64,000 bases of DNA, from NCBI GenBank assembly GCA_022826965.1, contig JAJDTU010000005.1:310001-374000 (forward strand). Reading direction: 5' to 3'. The stretch's first letter is position 1. The number at the start of each line of letters is the position of its first letter. Below the pieces are notes generated by a model. It worked only from the letters and a program-made list of their open reading frames with translations, searched no databases and was not told the origin of the DNA. This DNA comes from Dehalococcoidia bacterium (lineage in GTDB: Bacteria; Chloroflexota; Dehalococcoidia; Bin125). Both the position numbers and the translations under genes were made by a program. Shown here in pieces: positions 19,760 through 27,559 of this stretch.

Positions 19760-19870
19760 CGCTCCCTGCGGGAGAGGGTTGGGGTGAGGGCCCCCTGCAC
19801 ATCACCCCACTCCGGTTCCCTCACCCTCTGGGAGAGGGTGAGAGCCTGCCCCCGCGTAGGCGGGGGGTGA
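19760..19870. repeat. Cluster of family B and C palindromic repeats
   Basis: Three hairpins sit between convergent genes. They are GCTCCCTGCGGGAGAGGG with GTTGGGGTGAGGG tail (19760-19790), CCCTCACCCTCTGGGAGAGGGTGAG (19818-19842) and TGCCCCCGCGTAGGCGGGGGGTGA (19848-19870). They may double as bidirectional terminators. Confidence 0.75.
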
Positions 19871-19881
19871 GTGCCCCGCCC

Positions 19882-20322
19882 CTAGTCCCGCTTCATCGGC
19901 TGCGGCTGAGGCTTCCGCTCCGGCGCCTTCTTCGCCATTCGATCCCGCTTCAGCTCGCGCTCCTTGCGCCGATCCTCCCGCGCCAGCCGACGCTCGTGGA
20001 TCTTCCGGTCCACCAGATCGGCATAGTCCTGCGCTCCCAGCGGCTCCTTCTCGCGCTGCTTCGTGACCTGCGGGTGCTCGTACGGGCGCGCCTTCTTCGG
20101 CAGGTACGTGACCTCCTGCCCCAGGTGCCAGTACGTGCCCTTGTCCGGGATCCGCCGCGGATATCCCTGGCGCATGATGAACGCCGAGAACGAAGACGGC
20201 ATCACGCGCTCGCACTCGTCGTCGCATTCCGGACAGGGCTGCGGTTCCGGAGCCTCCCGAATCGGCCGCACGACCTCGAAAATCCCCGCGCATTCCTCAC
20301 ACAGATACTCATATAGCGGCAC
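19882..20322 (-). CDS. FmdB family zinc-ribbon protein with basic C-terminus
   Basis: The 146-residue protein starts PLYEYLCEECAGIFEVVRPI and continues to CPECDDECERV, the two CxxC pairs of the FmdB regulatory zinc ribbon. GTG 20322 was chosen because PLYEY is the family N-terminus and GAGAGGAG lies upstream. The rest is unusual: a conserved-looking middle (FIMRQGYPRRIPDKGTYWHL) and a highly charged Lys/Arg/Glu tail that should bind nucleic acid. The start overlaps the recO 3' end. The cellular function of this family is not known. Confidence 0.85.
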   Translation of the reverse strand: MPLYEYLCEECAGIFEVVRPIREAPEPQPCPECDDECERVMPSSFSAFIMRQGYPRRIPDKGTYWHLGQEVTYLPKKARPYEHPQVTKQREKEPLGAQDYADLVDRKIHERRLAREDRRKERELKRDRMAKKAPERKPQPQPMKRD

Positions 20323-21136
20323 GTTGCTGCTCCTCTCGCTCGCTCTCGACCACGCGCGACGTCGCGTCGCGGCCAACCATCTCCGCTCGGGCCAGCGCCT
20401 CCGCGAAGCCTGACGACCGCAGGCGACTCTCAAGCGCCTGCTCAAGCGACAACCGTAGGTGACGCTCCAGTTCCGCCGACGCGTCGGCGTCCACGTTCAC
20501 CTGCGCCGTCGCTTCGCACGACGATCGTCGCATATAGCGTAACAAGCGAAACACCGGCGACGACAGTCGCCGCCCGACTCCCGCCCCATGACAGCGAGGA
20601 CAGACCACGCCCCCATCCGCCGCCGAGAACCCGTTGCCCTCCGGTCCGACCTCCGAGCGGCAGCGTACGCAACCCTCAAGTTCCGGCCGATAGCCCTGCT
20701 GATCGAGGAACCGGAGCGTAAACCACCAGCGCACGGCCCGCGGCGACTTCGTCGACGCAAGCTCGTCCAACGAGTGACGCAGGACGTCGTACAGCGGCCT
20801 CGACGAAACATCAACATCGGTCGAGCGGTCGACCAACTCCGCCAACGCCAGCGCCTCCGTCATCCGATCCATGTCGTCGTGCAGCGCCGGCCAGGAGTCC
20901 AACGTCGATGCATCCGTGACCACGTCCAGGTTCCGGCCCTGGGCCAGACCGAACTGCCCGCGGCTCAGCGGTTCCACGTGTCCGGCCAGCTTGCTCAACG
21001 GCTTGCGCACGCCCTTGGCCACCGCCTCAATCCGACCGCGCGTCGGAGAGAACAACACGCAAATCCGATCCGCGTCGCCCAGCGGACGCTGACGCAGCAC
21101 GATCGCCTCCGTCCGGATCGGTCGAATCCGCGGCAT
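20309..21136 (-). CDS. recO: DNA repair protein RecO
   Basis: The 275-residue RecO is a mediator that loads RecA on SSB-coated DNA together with RecR. The N-terminal OB fold starts RTEAIVLRQRPLGDADRICVLFS and GRIEAVAKGVRK. The helical C-terminal domain contains a zinc finger CVRC ... CPRC (about residues 166-197). The tail is arginine- and glutamate-rich. The start ATG overlaps the recR stop by one base, so recR-recO are co-translated. Confidence 0.93.
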   Translation of the reverse strand: MPRIRPIRTEAIVLRQRPLGDADRICVLFSPTRGRIEAVAKGVRKPLSKLAGHVEPLSRGQFGLAQGRNLDVVTDASTLDSWPALHDDMDRMTEALALAELVDRSTDVDVSSRPLYDVLRHSLDELASTKSPRAVRWWFTLRFLDQQGYRPELEGCVRCRSEVGPEGNGFSAADGGVVCPRCHGAGVGRRLSSPVFRLLRYMRRSSCEATAQVNVDADASAELERHLRLSLEQALESRLRSSGFAEALARAEMVGRDATSRVVESEREEQQRAAI

Positions 21137-21762
21137 CAGTCGTCTCCCTGCTGGTCCATCGAGACGCGATGCGTCATCGCCGCCCGCAGGGTCCGTTCAT
21201 CTGCGTACTCCACATCGGCCCCGACCGGCAATCCATGCGCGATCCGCGTGATCCGCACGCCCATCGCGCCGATCACCCGGGACAGGTATCCCGCCGTCGC
21301 CTCGCCCTCCAGGTTCGGATTCATCGCCAGGATCACTTCCTCAACCGCCGCATCGCCCAGTCGCGTCAGCAACTCCCGAACCTTCAGGTCCTCGGGTCCA
21401 ACCCCGTCCATCGGCGAGATCGCGCCGTGCAGCACGTGATACCGCCCGCGATGCACCCCGGCACGCTCGATCGCCGCCACATCCAGCGGTTCCTCGACCA
21501 CGCAGACCGTCGCATCGGAACGCTGCGGATCGAGACACACCGCGCACGGATCCGCATCGGTGATGTTCTGACAGATCCCGCACAGCCGCGTCGAATCCTT
21601 GACCTCGAGCAGCGCCTCCGCCAGCGCCTCCGCCTCCGCCCTCGGCGCTCTCAGGACGTGGTAGGCCAATCGTTGAGCGCTCTTCGGCCCGATCCCCGGC
21701 AGTCGGTGAAACGCCTCGATCAGGCGCGCGATCGTGGGCGCGGTCGCCGGCGAGCGCTGCAT
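21136..21762 (-). CDS. recR: Recombination protein RecR
   Basis: The 208-residue RecR has the N-terminal HhH segment LPGIGPKSAQRLAYHVL and the zinc motif CGICQNITDADPCAVC. A Toprim domain follows (VCVVEEPLDVAAIER, YHVLHGAISPMDGVGPEDL), and the C-terminal Walker-B-like region ends in THRVSM. It forms a ring clamp and acts with RecO in gap repair. The gene lies directly after ybaB and dnaX, the classic bacterial order. Confidence 0.96.
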   Translation of the reverse strand: MQRSPATAPTIARLIEAFHRLPGIGPKSAQRLAYHVLRAPRAEAEALAEALLEVKDSTRLCGICQNITDADPCAVCLDPQRSDATVCVVEEPLDVAAIERAGVHRGRYHVLHGAISPMDGVGPEDLKVRELLTRLGDAAVEEVILAMNPNLEGEATAGYLSRVIGAMGVRITRIAHGLPVGADVEYADERTLRAAMTHRVSMDQQGDD

Positions 21763-21773
21763 TGCGACGGCTC

Positions 21774-22160
21774 CTACTGCAGGCCCGGCAGCGACAACCC
21801 GTCCGTCAAACCCGACATCCGCTCCTGCTGCAGCTCTTCCAGCCGATCCTGCGCCTCGTTCACCGCCGCGAGCACCAGGTCTTGCAGCATCTCCGTGTCG
21901 TCCGGGTCCACGACGTCCGGATCAATCGTCACATCGCGCAACTTGTGATCGCCGCCCAGCGTCACCGAAACCACTCCTCCGCCGACCGACGCCTCCACGG
22001 TCGCCTCCTTCAGTTCGTCCTGTGCCTCGGCCAACTGCGTCTGCAGTTCCTGCGCCCGACGCACCATGTCCGGAGAAAAGCCGCCGCCTCCCGCGACGCC
22101 CTGACCTCGCGCCTTGTTCGACCGAGCCGGGCGGAACATCCCACCCTTCCGCTTCGCCAT
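21774..22160 (-). CDS. ybaB: YbaB/EbfC nucleoid-associated protein
   Basis: The 128-residue product has the YbaB core: two helices around a central sheet (MVRRAQELQTQLAEAQDELKEATVEASVGGGVVSVTLGG, shortened in the middle of the match; DVTIDPDVV; LQDLVLAAVNEAQDRLEE). ATG 22160 follows AAAGGGC. The N-terminus MAKRKGGMFRP is a lysine/arginine- and glycine-rich extension of about 25 residues, longer than the usual family start. YbaB proteins bind and bridge DNA as dimers. The order dnaX-ybaB-recR is widely conserved. Confidence 0.92.
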   Translation of the reverse strand: MAKRKGGMFRPARSNKARGQGVAGGGGFSPDMVRRAQELQTQLAEAQDELKEATVEASVGGGVVSVTLGGDHKLRDVTIDPDVVDPDDTEMLQDLVLAAVNEAQDRLEELQQERMSGLTDGLSLPGLQ

Positions 22161-22270
22161 CGCCTGCCCTTTCGCCGGCTCCTGTTCTCTCCAGTCTACG
22201 CGCTCGCCCACCGGCCCAGCGGCAGCCCAGAGCCAGCCCCTTGCCAACTCAGTGCCAGCTCAGTACCAGC

Positions 22271-23977
22271 TCAGTTCGACTGATACGGCCTCGCCCCAAA
22301 CCGAGACCTCGCCTCCCGCTGGATCACCCCCTCTTTCGGCTGCTGCGCAGTCGGTCGATCTGCGCCGCGACCATCCCCGTCGCCCCCGGTCGTCGCACCG
22401 TCAAGTGGCACGCAGCGCACCGACACCTGACGCTTGAGCACCTCCGACGCCGCCGCCCCGACATCCGACGCCGCATCGCTCACTTTCTGCATATGCACCT
22501 GCTGATAGTTCGGCAGGAATCCCAACGTCACCGTGTCTTCGCCCTGCTCGATGATCCGGCAGGAGCCGTTCAACATCGTCGCGATCAGACCCTGGTTCCG
22601 ACGCCGCAGCGCCGTCCGAATCTGTTCGAGCAGATCCGTCGCCGCATCGCCGCCACGCGACCCGGCAGCCGGCTCAGGCGTTCGCGCAGCCGCGGGCGGC
22701 TCTGGTTTCGGCGCGTCGTCGTTCACCGACCGCTGCCCCTGCCCCGAAACCCGAGGCAGATTGCGCGTCGCCTGCTGCTCACGGCGCTGACCCTGCTGCC
22801 GACGCGCACCGTCCGCTCGCTGCTGTCCCGGCTGACCCTGCTGACCCTGTTGACGCTGTTGACGTTGCTGACGTTGCGGCCGCTGAGCAGGGGCTGGCGC
22901 CGCGGACGCCGTTGCCGCGGCGGCCGGCGGCCCGTAGACGATCGCCGCCAACGCTAACTCAAGCGGCAGCGGCTGATACGGATCCCGACGCACATCCGCT
23001 TCCGAGAAGGCCTTCAGCGCCGTCACCGCCGCCGACGCCTCCACCCCCTGGCAGACCTCCTCCAGACGCTCCATCTCCGGCCCGGAGAGAGACAACGTCC
23101 CCGTCGCTCCAGTCAGCGTCAGCAGCGCGTGCCGCAGATGCGTCACGACCTGTCGCTTGAATCGGCCAAAATCGATCGCGTCCTCTTGCACCGCCGAAAG
23201 CACGCCGAGACCCTCCACCAGCTCCCCCCGCAACGCCGCCGAGGCCAGCTCCATCGCCCGCGCGTCCGGGCTCAATCCCAACGCCTCCTGCGCCGCCTCC
23301 AGCGTCACCGACGAACCGCACATCACCCAGACCTGGTCAAGCAGATTCACCCCGTCCCGCAGCGATCCCGTCGCTTCACGACTGATCAGCCGAAGCGCTT
23401 CGTCGGGAATCTCAATCTCCTCCGACTCCGCGATCTGCCGCAGCCGAGAGACCATGTCGTCCACGCTCACTCGGCGGAAGTCGAATCGCTGGCAGCGGCT
23501 CAGAACCGTCGCCGGGAGCTGCTCCGGATCCGTCGTCGCCAGGATGAACACCACATGGGGAGGGGGTTCTTCAAGAATCTTCAACAGCGCTTCGCTGGCC
23601 GCCTTCGACAGACGATGCACTTCGTCAATCAGGTAGACCTTGAATCTCGCTGAGTTCGGCTGATAGATCGCCTTCGAGCGCAGTTCGCGAACATCGTCCA
23701 CCCCGCTGTTCGACGCAGCGTCAATCTCAATCAGGTCGAGGTCTTCCGCTTCGCCGAAACTCAGGACGCCCGGCGAGGCCGCTCGACCGTTGATCGCCCG
23801 CGCCAGGATCCGCGCCGTGGTCGTCTTACCCGTGCCCCGCGGCCCGCAAAACAGATAGGCGTGAGAAATCTTGTCCTGCGCCACCGCGTTCTTGAGCGTG
23901 CGCACGACCGTCTCCTGGCCGACGACCTCATCGAAGTCGGCCGGTCGCCACTTCCGATACAGCACCGTTCCGCTCAC
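22271..23977 (-). CDS. dnaX: DNA polymerase III subunit gamma/tau
   Basis: The 568-residue clamp-loader ATPase starts at GTG 23977 (VLYRKWRPADFDEVVGQE) behind GGAGGAGC. Walker A is GPRGTGKTTTARILA, Walker B is VYLIDEVHRLS, sensor 1 is FILATTDPEQLP and the arginine finger region is VLSRCQRFDF. The usual four-cysteine zinc module between Walker A and DLIEIDAASN is missing and replaced by NGRAASPGVLSFGEAE. A glutamine/glycine/arginine-rich linker (about residues 350-400, DNA made of repeated CTGTTGACGNTG-like units) separates the AAA+ part from a C-terminal tau-like domain. The full-length product is tau-like. Confidence 0.95.
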   Translation of the reverse strand: MSGTVLYRKWRPADFDEVVGQETVVRTLKNAVAQDKISHAYLFCGPRGTGKTTTARILARAINGRAASPGVLSFGEAEDLDLIEIDAASNSGVDDVRELRSKAIYQPNSARFKVYLIDEVHRLSKAASEALLKILEEPPPHVVFILATTDPEQLPATVLSRCQRFDFRRVSVDDMVSRLRQIAESEEIEIPDEALRLISREATGSLRDGVNLLDQVWVMCGSSVTLEAAQEALGLSPDARAMELASAALRGELVEGLGVLSAVQEDAIDFGRFKRQVVTHLRHALLTLTGATGTLSLSGPEMERLEEVCQGVEASAAVTALKAFSEADVRRDPYQPLPLELALAAIVYGPPAAAATASAAPAPAQRPQRQQRQQRQQGQQGQPGQQRADGARRQQGQRREQQATRNLPRVSGQGQRSVNDDAPKPEPPAAARTPEPAAGSRGGDAATDLLEQIRTALRRRNQGLIATMLNGSCRIIEQGEDTVTLGFLPNYQQVHMQKVSDAASDVGAAASEVLKRQVSVRCVPLDGATTGGDGDGRGADRPTAQQPKEGVIQREARSRFGARPYQSN

Positions 23978-24021
23978 ATCGCTCCTCCGAGGTCTCCCAT
24001 CACGTATTGAAGATAGAACAT

Positions 24022-24050
24022 ATTATCTATCGCTCTGTCCGGAATGTCAA
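24022..24050 (-). promoter_or_regulatory. Sigma70-type promoter of dnaX with overlapping palindrome
   Basis: On the minus strand TTGACA (24045-24050) is followed after 17 bases by GATAAT (24022-24027), almost a consensus promoter. The -10 lies inside a palindrome, GATAGA (24012-24017) and TCTATC (24026-24031), so a repressor or activator could act there. The -35 overlaps the last codon of ybeY. It should drive dnaX-ybaB-recR-recO. Confidence 0.65.
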
Positions 24051-24523
24051 ACGCGCGCCGCCGACTCGAGTCCCGCCCTGCCGAGCGCTATCCGCTCCAG
24101 CTCCTTCATCTGCCGATCCTCCTCCGCCTCCTCGTGGTCGAACCCGAGCAGATGCAACGTCCCATGCACGGTCAGCAGGGCCAACTCTTCGGCCAGGGTC
24201 ACCGCGCGTTCCCGCGCGCCGCGTGCGGCGACCGGCAACGCGATCACGATCTCGCCCAGTTCGGCCGAGCCGTCAGGTCGGTGCAGACCCTCGAAGTCCG
24301 TGTTGAACGAGAGGACATCCGTCGTCGAGTCCTCCCCGCGAAACCGTCGATTCAGTCGGCGCACGGTCCGCGAATCGGTCACGTGGATAGCGACAACGCG
24401 TGCGATCCGCAGTCTCCGCGAGGCCAGCGTCGCTCGCACGCAGCGCTCAAGAGCATCCACATCCACACGGTGGACAAAGGCCGGATCAACCTGGATGTCT
24501 ACGAAATGCCGCTCGGCCGTCAC
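24047..24523 (-). CDS. ybeY: Endoribonuclease YbeY (rRNA maturation factor)
   Basis: The zinc-dependent RNase matures 16S rRNA 3' ends. The metal motif HGTLHLLGFDHE is complete, and LNRRFRGEDSTTDVLSF and GEIVIALP are the family segments before it. I placed the start at GTG 24523 next to the nuoN stop, giving about 158 residues; an ATG at 24562 inside nuoN would add 13 unconserved residues. It follows nuoN directly and is probably translated from the nuo transcript by coupling, as well as preceding dnaX. Confidence 0.9.
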   Translation of the reverse strand: MTAERHFVDIQVDPAFVHRVDVDALERCVRATLASRRLRIARVVAIHVTDSRTVRRLNRRFRGEDSTTDVLSFNTDFEGLHRPDGSAELGEIVIALPVAARGARERAVTLAEELALLTVHGTLHLLGFDHEEAEEDRQMKELERIALGRAGLESAARV

Positions 24524-24524
24524 A

Positions 24525-25997
24525 TCAGGAGAATATGGCCGCCACGGCCGCCTCGGCGGCATTAATCAACAGGCCCGGGTGCAGGCCGATCACGAGCACG
24601 CCCGCCGTCACCAGACCCATCGTGGCGAGCACGCTGGTCGACGGGCGAGGAAGCGGCGCTGCCTCGTCCTCGTCGTCGGCCGAATCGATGAACATCGCCT
24701 TGACCGGACGCAGGTAATACGCAGCCGAGATCAACGTATTGACCGTGCCGATCACCGCCAGCCAGGCCAGGCCGCTCTGTACGGCCGTCTCAAACAGGTA
24801 GATCTTGCCGAAGAACACCGCCGTCGGCGGCAGACCGATCAACGAGATCAGCGCGAACGCCAGCACGATTGACAGCCACGGCGACTTCTTGCCCATGCCC
24901 GCGTACGAGCGAATGTCGTAGCTGCCGCCGTTCTGGTTGGCAATCAGGATGATCACCGTGAACGCGGCCAGGTTGGTCACCGTGTAGCCCGCCAGGTAGA
25001 AGAGAATCCCGCTCGCCCCGAGCAGCTCGCCCCGGTCCGCCGAGATCGCGGCCAGACCGATCATCAACGTGCCGGCTTGCGCCACCGACGAGTACGCCAG
25101 CATCCGCTTGATGTTGTTCTGCCGGATCGCGAAGAAGTTGCCCACGAACATCGAGATCGTCGCCAGCACGGCGAAGATCGTCTTCCAGTGCTCGGCCAGC
25201 AGGTCGTCGCCCAGCGCCTCGAAGAAGACACGGATCAGGATCGCGAACGCCGCCGCCTTCGAAGCAACCGAGAGATACGCCGCAATCGGCGTCGGCGCGC
25301 CGGTGTACGCGTCGGGCGCCCACATCTGGAACGGCGCAACCGCCGCCTTGAACCCGAATCCCGCGATCAGGAAGACCGCCGCCAGCATCAGCGCCTCTTC
25401 CTTGCCGTCGCCCTGCCAGGCGATGTAGTTGGCGATCTCCGAGAGGTTCGTCGAGCCGGTCAGGCCAAGCAGGATCGCCATGCCATAGAGCAGCACCGCC
25501 GACGCCACCGCGCCGGTCAGCAGGTACTTCAGTCCGCCCTCCGACCCCCAGCGATCCTTGTAGAACCCGACCAGGATGTATTGCGAGATGGAGGTGAGCT
25601 CCAACGCGATGAAGATCATGATCAAGTCGCGCGACCCGGCCAGCAGTTGCAGCCCGGCGGTTGAGAACAGGATCAGCGCCAGGTACTCGCCGCGACGCGA
25701 CGGCGTCCGCTGCATCGTTTCGGTCGAGACCAGCACCGCCGCCATCGCCGCTCCGGCCAGCAGGATCTGGAAGAAGATCGCGAACTTGTCCACCACCAGC
25801 ACCCCGCCGAACCCCTGCGATCCGACGTGCCCCTCGGTCAGCAGCACCGCCGAATAGAGGATCGAGCCGAGCAGCGCCGCCAGCGTCACCCCCATCAGGA
25901 TGCGCCGGTCCTTGATGAACAGGTCCGCGATCAGCAGGAAGCCGCCCACCACCAGCAGGACGAGCTCAGGACCGAGCAGGTTGACGTCGCTCAGCAT
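24525..25997 (-). CDS. nuoN: NADH-quinone oxidoreductase subunit N
   Basis: The 490-residue, about 14-helix antiporter-like membrane subunit of complex I has the conserved segment WAPDAYTGAPTPIAAYL and the lysine-containing helices expected for proton translocation (KRMLAYSSVAQAG). It is the last nuo gene. Its ATG overlaps the nuoM stop by one base. Confidence 0.95.
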   Translation of the reverse strand: MLSDVNLLGPELVLLVVGGFLLIADLFIKDRRILMGVTLAALLGSILYSAVLLTEGHVGSQGFGGVLVVDKFAIFFQILLAGAAMAAVLVSTETMQRTPSRRGEYLALILFSTAGLQLLAGSRDLIMIFIALELTSISQYILVGFYKDRWGSEGGLKYLLTGAVASAVLLYGMAILLGLTGSTNLSEIANYIAWQGDGKEEALMLAAVFLIAGFGFKAAVAPFQMWAPDAYTGAPTPIAAYLSVASKAAAFAILIRVFFEALGDDLLAEHWKTIFAVLATISMFVGNFFAIRQNNIKRMLAYSSVAQAGTLMIGLAAISADRGELLGASGILFYLAGYTVTNLAAFTVIILIANQNGGSYDIRSYAGMGKKSPWLSIVLAFALISLIGLPPTAVFFGKIYLFETAVQSGLAWLAVIGTVNTLISAAYYLRPVKAMFIDSADDEDEAAPLPRPSTSVLATMGLVTAGVLVIGLHPGLLINAAEAAVAAIFS

Positions 25998-27550
25998 CAG
26001 CCGCCTCCCGCCCCGCTCGAGACAAACGTCTCGATGTTCTCGACGATCGGCTCAACGCCCATCTCCAGCAGGTCCATCACGATCGACGGGTACACGCCGA
26101 GCAGCACGATCAGCGCCATCAGCGCGCCGATGATCGTGAACTCGCTCCAGTGGTTGGCGTCGGGCAGATGTGACCATTTCTCATCCTTGGGCCCGAAGAA
26201 CGTCCGCTGCAGCGCCCAGAGGATGTAGGCCGCGGCCAGCAGCACGCCCAGCAGCGCCACCGAGACCGCCGCCGTCTGCGATTCGAACGCGCCCAGGAAG
26301 ATCGTGATCTCGGCCACGAATCCGGCCAGCGCCGGCAATCCCAGCCCCGCCAGTCCGGCGAAGACCATGCCGATCCCGAGCAGCGGGATGTAGTGCGCCA
26401 GGCCCCGCATGTCGGCGATCTGCCGCGTATGCGTGCGGTCGTAGACCAGCCCGACCATCACAAACAGCATCCCCGTGATCAGGCCGTGGGTCACAAGCTG
26501 CATCGCCGCGCCGCTCATCCCCGTCACTCCGAGCGCGGACACGCCCAACAACACAAACCCCATATGCGACACGGAGGAATACGCGATCAGCCGCTTCAAG
26601 TCCGTTTGTCTGATCGTCACAATCGCGCCGTACACGATCGAAACCACCCCGATAATCGCCAGGGCGAGATCGGCGTCGGCCCCGACATCTGGCATCAGCG
26701 TGAAGAGCAGGCGCAAAATCCCGTAGCCGCCCATCTTCAGCAGTACGCCCGCCAGGATCACCGACACCGCGGTTGGCGCGTCCGTATGCGCGTCGGGCAG
26801 CCAGGTATGCAGCGGCACCACCGGCAGCTTGATCGAGAACGCGATCAGAATGAACGCGAAGATCACCGGAGCTGGTAGGAACGCGGCCGTCAGCGCATCC
26901 TGCCGAATCTCGCGGATGTCGAACGTGTCCGCCGCGACGCCCATCGCCAGGAATCCGGCCAGCATGAAGGCCGAGCCGAAGACTGTGTAGAGCACGAACT
27001 TGAGCGCCGAGTAGTTGCGGTTGCCGCTGCCCCAGATCGAAATCAGCAGGAACATCGGCACCAGCTCGAGCTCCCAGAAGAGGAAGAAGAAGATCAGGTC
27101 AAGCGAGGTAAACACGCCCAGCACCGACGTCTCGAGCACCAGCAGCCAGGCGAAGTACTCCTTCGTCCGCAGGTCAATCCGCCACGAGACCAACACCCCC
27201 ACGACCGTCAGGAAGGCCGTCAGGAAGACCAGCGGCATCGACAATCCGTCAACGCCGAAGGCGTAGGTGACGTTGAAGCCGACCGCCTCGGCGGAGATCC
27301 AGTCGAACTCGTCCACGAACTGGAAGCCCGAGACCGACCGGTCGAAGATGATGAACATCACCAGCGCAATGATCAGCGTCGCCAACGCGATGCCCAGCGC
27401 GATCCACTTCGGGTAGTCCACAGGTTGGCCCGGAGCGTTCTGGACCAGCCACTCCGTCCGCGTATGTCGACCCGGCAGCAGGGCAATCAGCAAGACACCC
27501 GCGAGAGGCAGGAAAATCAGCAGCGACAGCACGGGGAAGCCCGGATCCAT
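25997..27550 (-). CDS. nuoM: NADH-quinone oxidoreductase subunit M
   Basis: The 517-residue antiporter-like subunit has 13-14 predicted helices, the motif LPDAHTDAPTAVSVILAG and the key lysine region DLKRLIAYSSVSHMGF. FFLFWELELVPMFLLI carries the conserved membrane glutamate. ATG 27550 follows GGAGCG, with nine bases after nuoL. It pumps protons in the membrane arm between NuoL and NuoN. Confidence 0.96.
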   Translation of the reverse strand: MDPGFPVLSLLIFLPLAGVLLIALLPGRHTRTEWLVQNAPGQPVDYPKWIALGIALATLIIALVMFIIFDRSVSGFQFVDEFDWISAEAVGFNVTYAFGVDGLSMPLVFLTAFLTVVGVLVSWRIDLRTKEYFAWLLVLETSVLGVFTSLDLIFFFLFWELELVPMFLLISIWGSGNRNYSALKFVLYTVFGSAFMLAGFLAMGVAADTFDIREIRQDALTAAFLPAPVIFAFILIAFSIKLPVVPLHTWLPDAHTDAPTAVSVILAGVLLKMGGYGILRLLFTLMPDVGADADLALAIIGVVSIVYGAIVTIRQTDLKRLIAYSSVSHMGFVLLGVSALGVTGMSGAAMQLVTHGLITGMLFVMVGLVYDRTHTRQIADMRGLAHYIPLLGIGMVFAGLAGLGLPALAGFVAEITIFLGAFESQTAAVSVALLGVLLAAAYILWALQRTFFGPKDEKWSHLPDANHWSEFTIIGALMALIVLLGVYPSIVMDLLEMGVEPIVENIETFVSSGAGGG

Positions 27551-27559
27551 CTATCGCTC

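Noticed and set aside
22838-22885. Tandem short repeat that might be a CRISPR-like array
   Set aside because: It is the coding sequence of the Gln/Gly-rich DnaX linker; no regular spacer structure. No CRISPR array was seen in the window.
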